In this document: positions 32,703 to 44,761 of the stretch, piece by piece | Position numbering within the stretch: position 1 is the first letter of the stretch | Layout of the letters: each line of letters opens with the position of its first letter | NCBI GenBank assembly: GCA_964036195.1 | Contig: OZ038459.1 | Span: 5,391,206-5,455,205 of the forward strand | DNA: 64,000 nt | Reading direction: 5' to 3' | From: Sphaerolaimus hirsutus | Taxonomy: Eukaryota; Nematoda; Chromadorea; Monhysterida; Sphaerolaimidae | Notes under the pieces: generated by a model | Seen by the model: the letters and a program-made list of their open reading frames with translations, nothing else | Databases searched by the model: none | What the model was told of the DNA's origin: nothing | Position numbers and translations under genes: made by a program

Positions 32703-34708
32703 GAAAACTCTGATTGTAACCCAGCATAACAAATGCTATAATATCGCTCAATTCAAAGCCGTTTCTGACAATTGTCACATAAATGATGATACAGAAAAAA
32801 TGTGACAAAGAAACAAAACAATGTAAACGTATAAACACTCTTGAGCAATATACCAGCATTTGTTGTCCTCAGTATTGATGATCTTTGTTTTCCCACTTCA
32901 GAAATGACAGAAATTCCACTAAGCCAGCCGCCCAAAGTGGTTCTATGCCGTTTCCCAGCGACAGCCCGCCATTAAATACCCCCAAACCAGACTGTTTACT
33001 CATTTTTTTTAATCGTTTTTGGAAGGGGGAGTAGTGTGGGGGGAGGGGGGTTCGATTTTCCACGAGAGATTTTTTTAAAAACCTGTTCTTTTTCCAAAGC
33101 GAAAACCGGCAAAAACGCACCCCCCAAAAACCCGATCGTTTTACTTCACTTATGCCGATCCGTAAGGCCCCTACCAAAGTTTGCAAAGGATATGTATAAT
33201 TTAAAAAGTATTTCCAAAATTTATTTTTGTACAATTAAGTATTGAAAAATTAATCTTCAGATCATATAAAAGCAAAACATATCTTCCTTTACATTCACAT
33301 GGTGGCGATTTTGATTGATTTTTTATTTGCTGTTCGTCATTTTGAGATTATCACGTCCATCCTGCTTGTATTTATAATTTGCGTTATAATGTGTTTGCTT
33401 GGACATTTATCATCATTTTTTAAAGCAAATATTATTCACTCATACATAGCTAAGCTTAAAAAACCAATCAAACACATTATCTTTGTTTTTTATAAGTCTA
33501 CTCAAGCCGTTTTATCGAAATTTAATTTTTCATCTATTTATTAAAAATTTTATCCATATTTATAAAAATTTTAACATAAACACTTTCCACTAAACGTATA
33601 CATTTTAAACCACGTTTTTGTACCACACACCATATTTCTTCAAAAAGCCCCCATGGGGTTTTACTTTCGGCGTTGATGTTTGATGTGTAACGGTCGATCA
33701 TATGTTACAACATATTTATGAAAAACAGTATTAAAAGTTTAGTATTTGCCAAAGAAATCGAAAAAATATTTATTAAAATTTACCTTTTTTACAACTTGTG
33801 TAAATTGTTGGTATTGTTTTATCTGACGTTTAATATATGTGCTAAACAAACTCAATTCAGACATCAACGCCGAAAGTAAAAGCCCAAGGGGGCTTTTTGA
33901 AAAAATGATATGCAGCAGGCCTAGATGCAACGACACAGTATGTATATCGGCGGGAACGTCAACACGTATCAAAACCTGATAACGACAAGGCCGTATCATG
34001 CCTTATGGTGTTATTTAATCGGCTTTAACCGACAAAGTTATTTTTGCGGGGGGAGGGTTCGTCGGCGTCAACATGACGGACCTGTCAAATAATTAAGTCG
34101 TGTAATTTGTCTATCTATCGACGACGCACCAAAACCAGTTTTATGCAAGGTCACATAAACTTAGACATTTAAACATTCATCCATTTTGAATTGCCCATTT
34201 TTTGTAGATATGTACACAAATTATCATGAAACACAAAAAATTTCACAAATGTGGACACACATGTCAAAAAATCACATTTCATATGTATTATATTTTTTTA
34301 CGAAATATATAAAACAGTTTTGCCCATGCAAATGGACAAAATGAGTATGAGTCCTGATTCAGCTGTATACAAACACGTATAGTTTACTAAAACAAATCCA
34401 ATTACAGTTGAGCGCAGACGCCCGCCGGCCCAACACTTTCCATGACAGGTAAACTTTACTGCGGCGGTGGGCGGAACGGAACGTTGCATTTTTTGCTAGT
34501 CCCCCTCCCTAAAACAGTCTGACGAGAAAAGTTGACGACACCAAACAAATTGCCACCCCTCCCTCTCCCGCAAAAAGTACGCCATATTGGATTTTTTCAC
34601 AAAAACCTACAGACGATTGCCGGTAAAAATACATTATCTGCTCAGTTGCATTTTCGTCCATAGGAAAACTTTCTATATACAAAGAACACCAGGGTGGCCC
34701 ATTTCAAA
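32703..34708. other. Intergenic stretch, no clear gene
   Basis: Short hydrophobic frames exist near 33,300-33,544 but nothing supports coding. It holds the inverted repeat at 33,638-33,904. 34,000-34,700 shows only C-rich tracts and scattered AT-rich DNA. Confidence 0.5.
33638..33904. mobile_element. Inverted-repeat element, ends TTCAAAAAGCCCCC
   Basis: The left end (ttcaaaaagcccccatgggg ... ttactttcggcgttgatg) is mirrored at the right (catcaacgccgaaagtaa ... ccaagggggctttttgaa). About 267 bp with about 45-bp arms. Confidence 0.8.
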
Positions 34709-36179
34709 ATGACATCACTGAAAATGCTAATAAACAAAAAATCCAAATCCCAACTACATAAAGATGACGAATCACAAGCTCTCACATTCCATGAACAGCC
34801 TCTCAAAACAGCTGTTTATAGCCTGGTCGCAGTCCCAAACCCTGTAAAATGTCGAACAAAGTGTCAAAAGTCATGTAAAATGTCATGTAAAATGTCACTT
34901 TTTTATGAAAGTTTACCTGCTTTATTGGCAAACATCATAAAATAGTGACACTTTATATGACATTTTACCTGACATTTGGCAATTGGCACTACATTTTATA
35001 GGATTTGGGACCACCCCCAGGCCACAATCCAATCCACTATCCTGCCCGACACGGGCAAAATACAGCTGGAGCATAATGGCATGGCCGTGCAGATAGAGGT
35101 TTGTTCATTCCATCACATCGGTCGTCCTTGCGTCATCTGCGGTATGTGGGGGGAATTTTCAGATTTTCAAAACGGTGGTTGCAGAGGATGTGCAACAGAC
35201 CCAAGTGAATATTTATGTTCCAAAAAGATTCATGGAACACCTGGGAGTAACACTCACACCATCGCAAATTGACACACTAATTTCCACCTGTGTCAAAAAA
35301 TTATTGCACGATCAAGATAGTTAGTTTATATTGTTCACTGCCCCCCATGTTTTACACATTCATTTTCTTTCTCATGCATTCACTCAAACAGATTTATATT
35401 TGCTGGGACGCCGCCGCCCCAGTCCCCTTAGAGATGGCAAAACCATGCCCAAATTTAGAATAACAATACCGGAAAACATGGATTTTGCATTCACACACCC
35501 CATATATAGAGACGACCCTGCAAAATCGAGAGAAAATGTCATTGATTTTGCACAAAGGTGTCGCCACTATATGGATGCAGAATATCTTACAAGTTTGCTC
35601 TTTTTTAACATCACCAAGATTACACCCGCCGCAAAATAAAAACCATGTAAACGTTGCATGTGCAGGAGACATGCCCGACAATATTGTGGGCTGGTCTTGC
35701 AAAGTTTTGAAAATCTTGGACCGCAATGAATTGGCAGAAAATTCGGAAAATAGGCGGTCCATGGACAATTTCATGAACTTCACACTCAAAAATCAATGTG
35801 TGATTACGGAAAATGGTGAAATTATCCACACGTCAGTTGATAATCACACTTATTTATGAAACATTTTCATTATAAAAACTTATTTTCACCCCCCCCCCCC
35901 CCATTTTCCAGGTGCAAGTATTGTGAGGGCACCAAGAAAAATCGGCCAATGCTACATGTCCCATATCTGATTTGCACAGGGTGCTTTTCGCATGAGCCCC
36001 TGAAAATACCGAGGGAATTGCTTCCCTTTGTGCAATTTAATTGGCACCAGGTGGACAAGCTTGTAGAAAAAGGCAATTCTGCCCAAAAAAGAAAAATAAC
36101 CACCCCTCTTGTCGAACACCATAGGCATGACAAAATTCAAAAAAGGTCGGGGCTCATGCATAATGTACTACCTTTATAA
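34709..36179 (+). CDS. Unrecognised 328-residue protein with C-terminal zinc-ribbon-like motif, 6 exons
   Basis: Exons 34709-34825, 35021-35098, 35163-35319, 35392-35592, 35666-35831 and 35912-36179 sum to 329 codons with all phases matching. The middle contains a helix-rich segment (PKRFMEHLGVTLTPSQIDTL) and the last exon the pair CKYC ... CTGC, spaced like a zinc ribbon, then a basic tail with KRK. Function unknown. The first intron (34,826-35,020) is a foldback transposon (separate entry). Introns 2-5 are 64-80 nt and T-rich like those of the Polinton and the other genes nearby. No poly(A) signal is evident in the first 50 nt downstream. Confidence 0.65.
34826..35020 (+). mobile_element. 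Foldback MITE acting as a whole intron (introner-like)
   Basis: The 195-nt intron starts GTCGCAGTCCCAAACC and ends GGGACCACCCCCAG. Its ends are inverted: gcagtcccaaaccctgtaaaatg against cattttataggatttgggac, with mirrored tgacattttac-type words inside. Other copies of the family outside genes (50.2 and 62.3 kb) share the CAGTCCC termini; the one at 50.35 kb also ends GGGACTGCCCCCAG. The element's right end supplies the AG acceptor. Confidence 0.7.
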
Positions 36180-36445
36180 AATACCGTATTTAAAAATTCA
36201 AATACGCTCCGCCCACCCCACGCAGAATGCATGAGGCCGCATTCAAACGTACGGTGCAGAAATTTGCAGTTTCAAAATCCACCCAGACAAAGTCCAAATA
36301 TTTGGAGAATGTGTCTAGTGATTTTCAGAAAAATCTGTGAAAAAATGCATGTAATGCCACCGCCTGGCCTGTATTTTTTTTGTCTATCAATATTTCAATA
36401 AAAAATGCCTCTTCTATCATTCCATAAAAAAAGCCACAAAAATTA

Positions 36446-36901
36446 CCTATAAGGGCCTTTGAACCTATGAGAGAGAGGGTGTGCACTACACTCGTTCCAA
36501 AAGTCCCCACCCAAACACAAAAATCACTATTTTCAACCACTTAACCATGACGCAAAATTAGGTTACGGTAGCTAGCGACGCAAAACATCTTCCCCCCCCA
36601 ACACTACCATAAGATTTGGATACGACGGCGACGCAATAATACTCACGCAATAATCTTGCGTCCCATTCTTTTGCGTCAACCCCCCTATATTCTCGCGTCA
36701 ACATAATTCTCGCGTCGCTACCGTAACCCAATCTTGCGTCAACAACTATGACGTCATAGAAACATAAGTACCACTTTGGGGACATAAGTTTCACTTATCC
36801 GGACACTTTCCGGAACTTTTCCTACCATAAACACCACATTTTCTTTACTGGGAACGAGTGTAGCGCACACCCTCTCCCCCATAGGTTCAAACGCCCTTAT
36901 A
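36446..36901. mobile_element. Inverted-repeat element with nested second inverted repeat
   Basis: Outer arms: cctataagggcctttgaacc ... tgcactacactcgttcc against ggaacgagtgtagcgcac ... ggttcaaacgcccttata, about 55 bp each. A second element lies inside at 36,561-36,729 with ends ggttacggtagc and gctaccgtaaccc and several gcgtc words. Confidence 0.8.
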
Positions 36902-37372
36902 TACTGCTAATGTGCTTCCACTTTTCTACAGTGTGAAACATCACTGTCATGTATTAGCCATCTTTTATAGCCAAATTTAAGCACCTGTCCATGCCTAACT
37001 TCACTTGCAGTCAAGAAACATTCAAAAATGGCGATATACATAATTAGTCGACATAAAATTTCGAGTTTTTTGGGCAGAAATCGGCACTTATAATGCCATC
37101 AGATGATTACATAGCCATTCTATGGTTATATATCATCACAAGTACTGCCACTTGTCTGATATACCTGTATATATTGACTCAGGACCATATTTGGGAGATT
37201 TTTAGGTAACGTCTTGACAATTTTTGAAAAAAGCGAAAAAAGCGCGTTTTTTATTTTAAAAAAGCGGGACCGTTAAAAAAAGCGCTTTTTTCCATCCCTA
37301 TAAGGCATACTACATGTGTGCAACACTATGCTTATCAACACATTGAATCCACACATATGTGTATGCACTCAG
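36902..37372. other. No gene seen
   Basis: AT-rich sequence without an open frame of interest; an A/T-rich aaaaaagcg repeat lies near 37,230-37,300. Confidence 0.5.
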
Positions 37373-37562
37373 GTATACTCAGCAAACCACAAAGTATGTG
37401 CAGAATTCTACCATAATTTAATGAAAAAACTTTTGAAAAATTTCATAATTAATTATTCCATAGTAAAAAAAAATATGATAAAAAAACTGTGTAAGTTTTG
37501 GTTCATTATTCAGGTTGGTTAGGGTAGATTTCCATACTAAGTGTGATGTCCGCTGAGTATAC
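37373..37562. mobile_element. Short MITE, ends GTATACTCAGC / GCTGAGTATAC
   Basis: 190 bp with perfect 11-bp ends; interior similar to the copy at 47,761. The ends resemble those of the 250-bp family, so the two families may be mobilised by one transposase. Confidence 0.8.
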
Positions 37563-38506
37563 ACAAAAATACAAAAGAACAGAAATTAGGTATCCAAAAG
37601 TGTCATAACCTTGACATTCCAGAACTTGTGCACCAGTTGTCAGTCTGCCAAATTCTTATGCAAATATTATTAATAGGGTGACCTTGAAATGAATTTAGAC
37701 TGCGGCATAGTCTGCTCTAATTATGTCATCCCTAGATGCAAAGATTAAGAAAATGTGGAAAAAGTGTACCTTGAATGGGCAACGAAACTACTTACTGGCA
37801 GCAACATAAAATAAAAGTGGGAGCGTTTTCTGAATCTTGCTGTTTTTACAGATTTGCCATCCATTTGATAGCTTCATTGCATGAAAACGTTTAACATGTT
37901 AAAAATACTCAACTAATTTGCATTCACGAAAAACAGAGTACAGATCATGCGAAACAGATCACATGTCCTTCCGCAGAAAAAAAACCGGTTTTGCACCTTT
38001 CGCAATGCCACAATAAAAAATAAAAATTGAGGTTTTCAAAAAAGAAAAAAACCCGACATCGACAAAAATGGACGAAACATCGATGTATATGGCTTGTGAC
38101 GAGCAAAAAGCAGTAGAAATGGCTACAAATCTGTTTGACAATGTGAGACCCAGCTGCGCAGCCCAAAACTCTACCCTCCCAGTGGAAAATAGCAGTTTTT
38201 GTGCGTTGTTTTGTTTTTGTCCAAATATTCAGTTCACTGTTCCTGGCAAATTGCCAATCCGGGAATTTTCTGGGTTTTTGTTTGTTTCTCTACAATATTA
38301 AGTGTGAAGGATCTCGTAGGTGAACTTTTATTGTAGACTCGCTTTGAATCTATCCAAAAATAAAATTTGGTCAAATTACACAACGAGCATTGTCGCACAG
38401 GCACAAATAACGCTGTACTATTTGATTGATTTACTACAATAGTAATTCAATCAAATACTACAAACGCAAATGGCACCACGCGAAAAAACACGCAGAAATT
38501 CAGTTA
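37563..38506. other. Mostly unique DNA, one weak 77-codon frame
   Basis: A plus-strand frame from an ATG at 38,068 (MDETSMYMACDEQKAVEMA at its start) runs to 38,301 and turns hydrophobic after codon 45; it could be a first exon ending near 38,188, but no partner exon is evident. Confidence 0.3.
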
Positions 38507-38903
38507 CCGTGTTTCCTCGAAATATCCCAAGGAGGGGCTTTATTCCAGCTTATTCGAGGGGCTTTTTTCGCCAGAAAGTTTTCAAATTCCGCATGCACAG
38601 GTACCAAAACTATATAGTTACAGAGAGTGATATAAATATATACCTAAGCGTTTATCGACACATATAAGCATATAGTAATAGGTATCGTGTCCTAATTTAA
38701 TTGTTTTTAACGTCTGTTCTGCTTCACATGAATAACGGCGGAAACTGCAGTTTTGTCATATACCTAGGTATATTCTCTTTATTTACACGGAATTCGGTGG
38801 GGTCATTTCTAGGGGGGTATTATTTCCCCGAGTTGCTCTGTCTTTGGGGCAGTGGTCAATTTCGAGGGTGGTCATTTCGAGGGGTATATTCAACGAAATA
38901 CGG
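38507..38903. mobile_element. TA-flanked element, ends CCGTGTTTCCTCGAAATA
   Basis: About 397 bp between ta|ccgtgtttcctcgaaatatccc and ggggtatattcaacgaaatacgg|ta. Member of the CCGTATTTCCTCG family found six times in the window. Confidence 0.75.
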
Positions 38904-39018
38904 TACTTAGCCCAGCGGCCAGTTCCGCAAGTCGAGAACTGAAAAGCCGTTTGAGAAGTAAAAAAGATACTTGTACTCCTCCCGAATTGGCTCCAGGGCG
39001 TTTTTATGGGTCGTCTCA

Positions 39019-39550
39019 TGCATAGTTGCTAAAACGTATTTACGTTTACTCGATAAATACGGATACTCGAGTACTGCGTATATACGTTTATGTTTCCTCC
39101 CGAAAAAAATACCAGGACTCACTTACTCGCGTACTTTTTGAAAGTACGCGAGTACAGAAAACCTATTTTAAGGGGGCAAAAAATGTCGTTTTAGCAGACA
39201 AAAGTGATAAAAATAGGACATTTTCCTAAGAAATACTTTTCAGGAATGAAAAACACATCTTTGCTGTATTTCAGAGTAAAAATTGCAACAATACCGATTT
39301 TTACATTATTTGTGTGAAAAAATACTAACTTTTAATGTTTTCTGTGAGAAAAAATACCTATTTTTACGTTTTCCCTGGAACAAATACTCAATTTTACGTT
39401 TTCTAGGGAAAACGTATTTTACTCACCTTTTACGCAGTGTAAAAGTAAAAAGAAAATACTTTACGTTTTCTGTACTCAGGTGTGAGTAAAACAAAAATAC
39501 CTTACGTTTACGTTTACATTTAAAAAAGTTCAGTACTTTTAACAACTCTG
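39019..39550. mobile_element. Element of the ACGTATTTACGTTTAC family
   Basis: Starts tagttgctaaaacgtatttacg and ends gtacttttaacaactctg; rich in tttacgtttacg and tactcgagtac words. Close copies lie at 57,945-58,487 and from 63,908 to the window end; a relative is nested at 56,349-57,356. Confidence 0.75.
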
Positions 39551-39718
39551 CTCATGCCAGAAAATCAATTCGATTGACACTGCATATGTACATTGATTTA
39601 CTACCAGTAAACTAAGAATTTAGTAAATCAAATAGTAAATCAACTTGAATTGCATTTGAGTTTACTGAAGTTTCGTGTTCGTTTACAAAAGTTCAGAAAA
39701 AGCATTAAAGATAAAATA

Positions 39719-40162
39719 CCGTATTTCCTCGAAATACCCCCCCCCCTCGAAATACCCCCCCCCCGTTTGACCCCCCCCCCCCTCTCGAGACCACTATGAA
39801 ACAATCACCCCCCTCGAAATATCCCCCCCCAGATTGAGTGTAAAGAGAACGTACATGACAAATACTGCAGTTTGTGTTCTGCGTAGTGCAGAACACACGT
39901 TAAAACAATGTCGTAATCACGTTAGAACAGTTTTTATACTATCTACGTACTACTATTAGTCTACAGGAGTCTATACATGTCAGTTATTGATGTATTTTTC
40001 TACCCCAGTGTACATCGCAAACGACGATTTTGTACTAGGATTTGAAAAAATTTCTGGCGAAATATAACCCCCCCCCTCGAAATACCCCCCTCGTTTAACC
40101 CCCCCCCTCTCGGGACCACTATGAAACAATCACCCCCCGGGGGGTATTTCGAGGAAATACGG
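39719..40162. mobile_element. TA-flanked element, ends CCGTATTTCCTCGAAATACCCC
   Basis: Perfect inverted ends with C-rich (left) and G-rich (right) continuation; about 444 bp, flanked by TA on both sides. Confidence 0.85.
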
Positions 40163-40273
40163 TAGTAAAAAACTCATTCCAGTAAACTCAAATGCGTTGA
40201 TTTAAATATAACTTTCGTATAAAAATTTTTTTTTACTTTCATTAGTAAACAAGTTCAGCAGTAATGTTGTGTA

Positions 40274-40814
40274 CCGTACTTCCTCGAAATACCTCCCCCC
40301 CTCGAAATACCCCCCCTCAAAATTCTCACTCTGCAACAATAAACCCCCGGGGGGCAGGGGTTTAGTAGGGGGGTTACCCCCCCCCCAAATCGGCCAGCTA
40401 TCTATCTATCCCGGAGGCCCGCTCAGCTATCTATCTATACCGGAGGCAAAATTTTTCCCCCAAATCGTCCGATTTTTTTGAAATTTTGGCACAAATTTCG
40501 CTCAAAATTTTCGTACCTTTTTTTATATTTTTTCACTATCAAAATTCTAATTCACGTTCCTTATTGCCTATTTTTAGCGATTTTTTGTACTTTATGTACT
40601 TATAGACCTATTTCTAGCTGTTTTCACCTACTTTTAGCGATTTTTCCCCCTTTTTCCGTCTATACCTTGGAAAAGCCTATATATTGGACCCCCCACCATT
40701 TCAGCTATCTATCTCTCCGGAGGAGCGATTTACTACATAGGTATCTATATAAACTCCCGCCAGGGTCCAAATCTACTGAACCCCTGCCCCGGGGGGTATT
40801 TCTAGGAAATACGG
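40274..40814. mobile_element. Second, adjacent copy carrying the CTATCTATCCCGGAGG core
   Basis: Starts ccgtacttcctcgaaatacc and ends ggggtatttctaggaaatacgg. The interior holds two agctatctatctatcccggagg-like words also seen in intron 8 of the coiled-coil gene. Confidence 0.75.
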
Positions 40815-41793
40815 TGCATAAATTTCATTATTTTGGTAAAAAACGTCTATTCGATGTGACAACGAAAACTAACGATTCCAATGTGGCATCAGTGCTGTAG
40901 GTAAATCGGGCTGCCCGCAAATCGGGCACACTGTCGGGCAAATCGACTTTCTTCGCAGGCACCTCAGCGGGCAGCACCCCGCCACTGTCCCTCTCACCCG
41001 ACTGCGACGGGTCCCCCAGCCCCTTCAACACCCCCTCCCCCTTCCTCACCCCTTCGCCCTTGGCTCAGTGCCAACCAAATGTCAGTGTGCGTAACTTTCA
41101 ACAAAATAGTTGTGCCGTCAAGTTGGAAGCGTGCCAGAATGGAAATGCGAGGAGAACTTTGGGCTATTCCGGTGATAGCAATGATTGGAGAAGTGCCAAT
41201 TTCTGTGCGCAGGGTTCATGGCAGAATTATGGGGTTCGATGGGGTGGCGCTTTTGGGAGTCTTGATTTACACTTGAGTAAACACTGTATTCGATGGCTGA
41301 ATAGACAATTTAAGCTTAATGTTTTTTATTTGAATTGTAATGTCCAATAAAATAAAAAAAATTAATAAATTAACTGCTAAAATAGTAAAAATCTATTTTT
41401 ATTAATTAATTAAGTTATGAACATCATTACGGTACAGTTATAAATCTATTTGCAAGTAGACCTCTACCAAAAGCACGCGATTGAAACATTAACTCCATTT
41501 CATTTCATGAAAAGTTTTTGATTTTCAGTTATTTTTATCACATTTGTTCAGGTAAGCGGACGGGGCTGGATCGCACCTGCAAGATCTCCACTTTGGACCA
41601 ATCAACATTACTCCAGGGTCTGTGAAATTTGATTACCATTTTTGCTTGGATAAGCCCCCTTGAACAATTCCCCCTCTTTAATAATTCCCCCCTGCAAGTC
41701 GAGTGAAGAAAAACTAATTCCCCCTTGAATAGTTCCCCCCTGCAAGACGAGTGAAGAAAAAACTAATTCCCCCCTTGAATAATTCCCCATTAA
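40815..41793. other. Possible GC-rich exon fragment, otherwise no gene
   Basis: A minus-strand frame (41,049-40,828) is GC-rich and protein-like (EVPAKKVDLPDSVPDLRAA) and might be an isolated exon. Downstream, 41,640-41,790 holds C-rich remnants (ttgaataattcccccc) of the TA-flanked families. Confidence 0.3.
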
Positions 41794-41955
41794 GGCCCCC
41801 CACACGCTAGTTGACATCGACACCAAATGTCAACTGGTTCCGTTCCCAATAAAAGGTTGCGTTTGAACGTTGTTCGTTGGCTCGTCAGTAAGCTTTGAAT
41901 CGGGATCGGCACCAGTTGACATTTGGTGTCGATGTCAACTAGCGTGTGTGGGCCC
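41794..41955. mobile_element. MITE, ends GGCCCNCACACGCTAGTTGAC
   Basis: 162 bp with long inverted ends (cacgctagttgacatcgac ... and ...gtcgatgtcaactagcgtg). Relatives: 45,196-45,400, 46,553-46,830 and fragments at 43,640 and 54,000. Confidence 0.8.
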
Positions 41956-42662
41956 TAAGGCACATAATAAATTCGTTTAAACAATAATGCATGTTATTGT
42001 GTAAAAGACCACATTTTGTGGAAATAGGTTGATGCAAACGTGCTTTAAAATTTTGACAAAATAATAATTCCTTCCCTTGAATAATTCTTCCTCGAATAGA
42101 CCCCCCTCCCAACACAATATCTGTCGAAAATATAGTTCCCCAGGGGAATCATTCTTGCAAATACTGTAATTCCTCGCTCCCTAGATTGAAATTCGCGTTA
42201 AATCGAACTTTTAACGTCAAAGCTTAGCCGAAATCAAATTCATTTCGCGCTCAAATTATACTCCCCAAATTGTCGGCGGCGAAATTTAGCCCGAATCGCA
42301 AAATCAGCCTCCCGATTTATAACTACGCATGCGTGTGTATAGCGCAGGGCAATTGTGTGCGCGCGCGTTTCATACCCCCGGTGCGTCTGTGCTCCGAAAA
42401 CTGAACGCAGCACACTGGTTTTGGATTAGAGCTGGAAACCGGAACCGAAATTGAGAGCCGAACCCGACCCGATTCGGTTTGCTGGAGTCGCCAAAGACTT
42501 GCTATTGACTAGGGATGAAAAAATGTCTTTTTTTAGACAGTCTAAAAATGGGGTGTGGAACAGGAGAAAATGTATATGAAATGGCACTCGGCCGTATTGT
42601 CATGTCTTTTGTGCACAAACGATGGCTGCTGGGGCCATGATATAGCATTATGTATGGTTATT
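41956..42662. other. No gene seen
   Basis: Diverged C-rich repeat remnants near 42,060-42,160 and a CpG-containing stretch near 42,180-42,420 without an open frame. Confidence 0.5.
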
Positions 42663-42670
42663 CTTGTCAT

Positions 42671-43120
42671 CAGGGACGTATCCAGGATTTTGGAGCGGGG
42701 GGGGGCTGCTTGTTTACGGAACCCGGCGAGCGGGGGGGGCTCAGCCCCCCCCCCCTAAAATTTTCCCTATATAGGGACGGAAAGGCGTTTTGGCGCTGGC
42801 GCCATACAAAGGCGCCACGCTATGGCGCTATTGGCGTTGGCGCCAGCGCCAGGAACCGCTTTATATGTATGTAAATATGCATACATATGCCGCGAAAGTT
42901 GCAGAAATAAATTCATTTCCAAGGATATTGGTTTACATGGAGCGATCCGTTGAAAATACTATGCATGGGGAAGAAATTGCCTGCTTGCGCGCAAAATTTT
43001 TAAGAAACACCGAAAAATATATAGTAAAAGTTGCATTTTCCGGGACTTTTTAGGTCTCACCCCGGGACGGGGGGGGGGGGCTGCAGCCCCCCCCCCCGCC
43101 CCCCCCTGGATATGTCCTTG
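42671..43120. mobile_element. Non-autonomous hAT-like element with perfect 8-bp TSD
   Basis: 450 bp; the left end is cagggacgtatccaggat and the right end ctggatatgtccttg. The flanks at 42,663-42,670 and 43,121-43,128 are both CTTGTCAT. CAGGG-type ends plus an 8-bp duplication fit the hAT superfamily. The interior is GC-rich with ggcgctggcgcc words and no transposase. Confidence 0.9.
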
Positions 43121-43217
43121 CTTGTCATAAAATCCATTTTTATGTCAACTCATCTTTCATGTAATTTTAAATGCTATCACAGATATTCATTACATGGTGG
43201 TATATACATACATGTAC

Positions 43218-43474
43218 GTATACTCGGCAGACTTGATACCCTGCACTCGCACTGATTTATGTTTCACGTTGGAAATGTGCCAATGATATTTAAAGCACAG
43301 AATTTTTGTAAAGATATGAAAAATTCATTGCTGTGAATATGTAAACATATAACGTTGTAACAGCAATGGGTTTTCTGCAACAGAAATAGTTTATGAAAAT
43401 CGCATGCATTAAATATTGTTGGCATGCTTCCAGCTGGAACCACACGTTCAAGGTGTAAAATCAGAAGAGTATAC
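43218..43474. mobile_element. MITE, family ending GTATACTCGGC
   Basis: 257 bp, from gtatactcggcagac to agaagagtatac; interior similar to 28,858-29,107. Confidence 0.8.
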
Positions 43475-44753
43475 AACGTTTTTATTCATGGGTTTTTATT
43501 CTTCCCATCAATGAAAGAAGGGGGATTTTTTTAGGGAGAGTTATTTTTCCCCAGCCAGCTAACAGATGGGAGGGTTTTTTTGAGGGGGGACTTATTCCAG
43601 AATATATGGTATATAAAAATGACATCTTTAGTGCTACACACTGGGTGTCAACTGGTTTCCATGTCAATTCAGATTTTAGTTGACGGGTCGCACGATAATT
43701 TTCAATTACACACGTGGCAAGTCGAAAATGAATCAATAGGGCCAAATGACCAAACGCGACGGGTCCCTAAATTCAACGCGTTTATCGGGTCCGGTTCGAA
43801 ACGCCCAGCCGCGCCTTAGTTGCAGCGCGGCGACAGCGCGCGCGTGTGCTCCGTGTGTGTCGCCGGCTGGAAACATGCAGTGCAAACGCGGCAGTTTTCG
43901 GGGCGCCGCCGCCGCTCCGCGCTGCACACAAACGCGACGCTGCGACGCCGGGCCGAACGCGTGCACACGCTCAAAATGCCCCCGCGCACTTGCAAATTAT
44001 GCTGCCGCGCGCGCGGCGGCGTGTAATTTTACATTCTCTGATGTTTTTATTATACATTTTACATTCCCAGCTTTTATAGACCCTGTAAATTGTCAGAAGT
44101 CATGTAAAATGCCCTGCAAAATGTCAAAAAAAATTATTTCTTACAGGTAGTTTCCAATTTTACCCCCTTTGTATGCCATTTCACATTTTACAGGCCATGT
44201 TCAGGTTCTGAAAGTGTCATCATGGGAGGTGGCTTTTTGTGTCAATTGTCATTTTGTACACGTTCCGTTTACAAACAGAATGGATTTATTTTTTCAAGTA
44301 ATTTTGTATGAGTTTTTCATAGTAAGTTCAAAGTACAAAGAACTTAAACCTCACAATTTTGCAACTTCCCCGCCGCCGCGCGTCCGTCAGGTTTTAGGGA
44401 GTGCGGTGCTGGCAGCAGCGAGCGGACGCACGCATGCGTGCGACGTTTTTGCACGGGACGAAATTTGCACAAAAATTCTTCACTACACTGCATTTTGGCG
44501 CGGCGGCGGCCCACTCCCCGTTGTGACGTTTAAACGGCCCGTCTTTGCCGCTGTGCTGCAACTTTATTTTTGTATCGCATAGGTAAAAAGTGGACCCCGT
44601 TTTGCATGCGCTGCGGCGTGTGAACGGTGCGTTGTAACGCGCGGCGCTATTCGCTGCGCAGTGCGATTTTTGCGGCGGTTTTCGCGCCGTTTTTGAGGGC
44701 GTTATTTCAGTTTTAAGTGCGTTGAATAGCTCGAAAATGGCGGCCCACACAGC
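43475..44753. other. GC-rich, CpG-dense stretch without a clear gene
   Basis: 43,800-44,030 and 44,360-44,700 are rich in CG and gcgcg words, unlike the AT-rich surroundings. Two frames stay open for 100-137 codons but in competing frames, as expected of GC-rich DNA. A degraded foldback copy (ccctgtaaattgtcag ... tttacaggccatg) lies at about 44,080-44,215. Confidence 0.45.
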
Positions 44754-44761
44754 AGTTGACA

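Noticed and set aside
33299..33544. 81-codon hydrophobic frame
   Set aside because: Short, AT-rich and with no splice partners or homologous copy in the window.
43733..44150. Overlapping Arg/Cys/Ala-rich frames in both directions
   Set aside because: CpG-rich DNA keeps several frames open at once; no domain, splice partner or conserved pattern.
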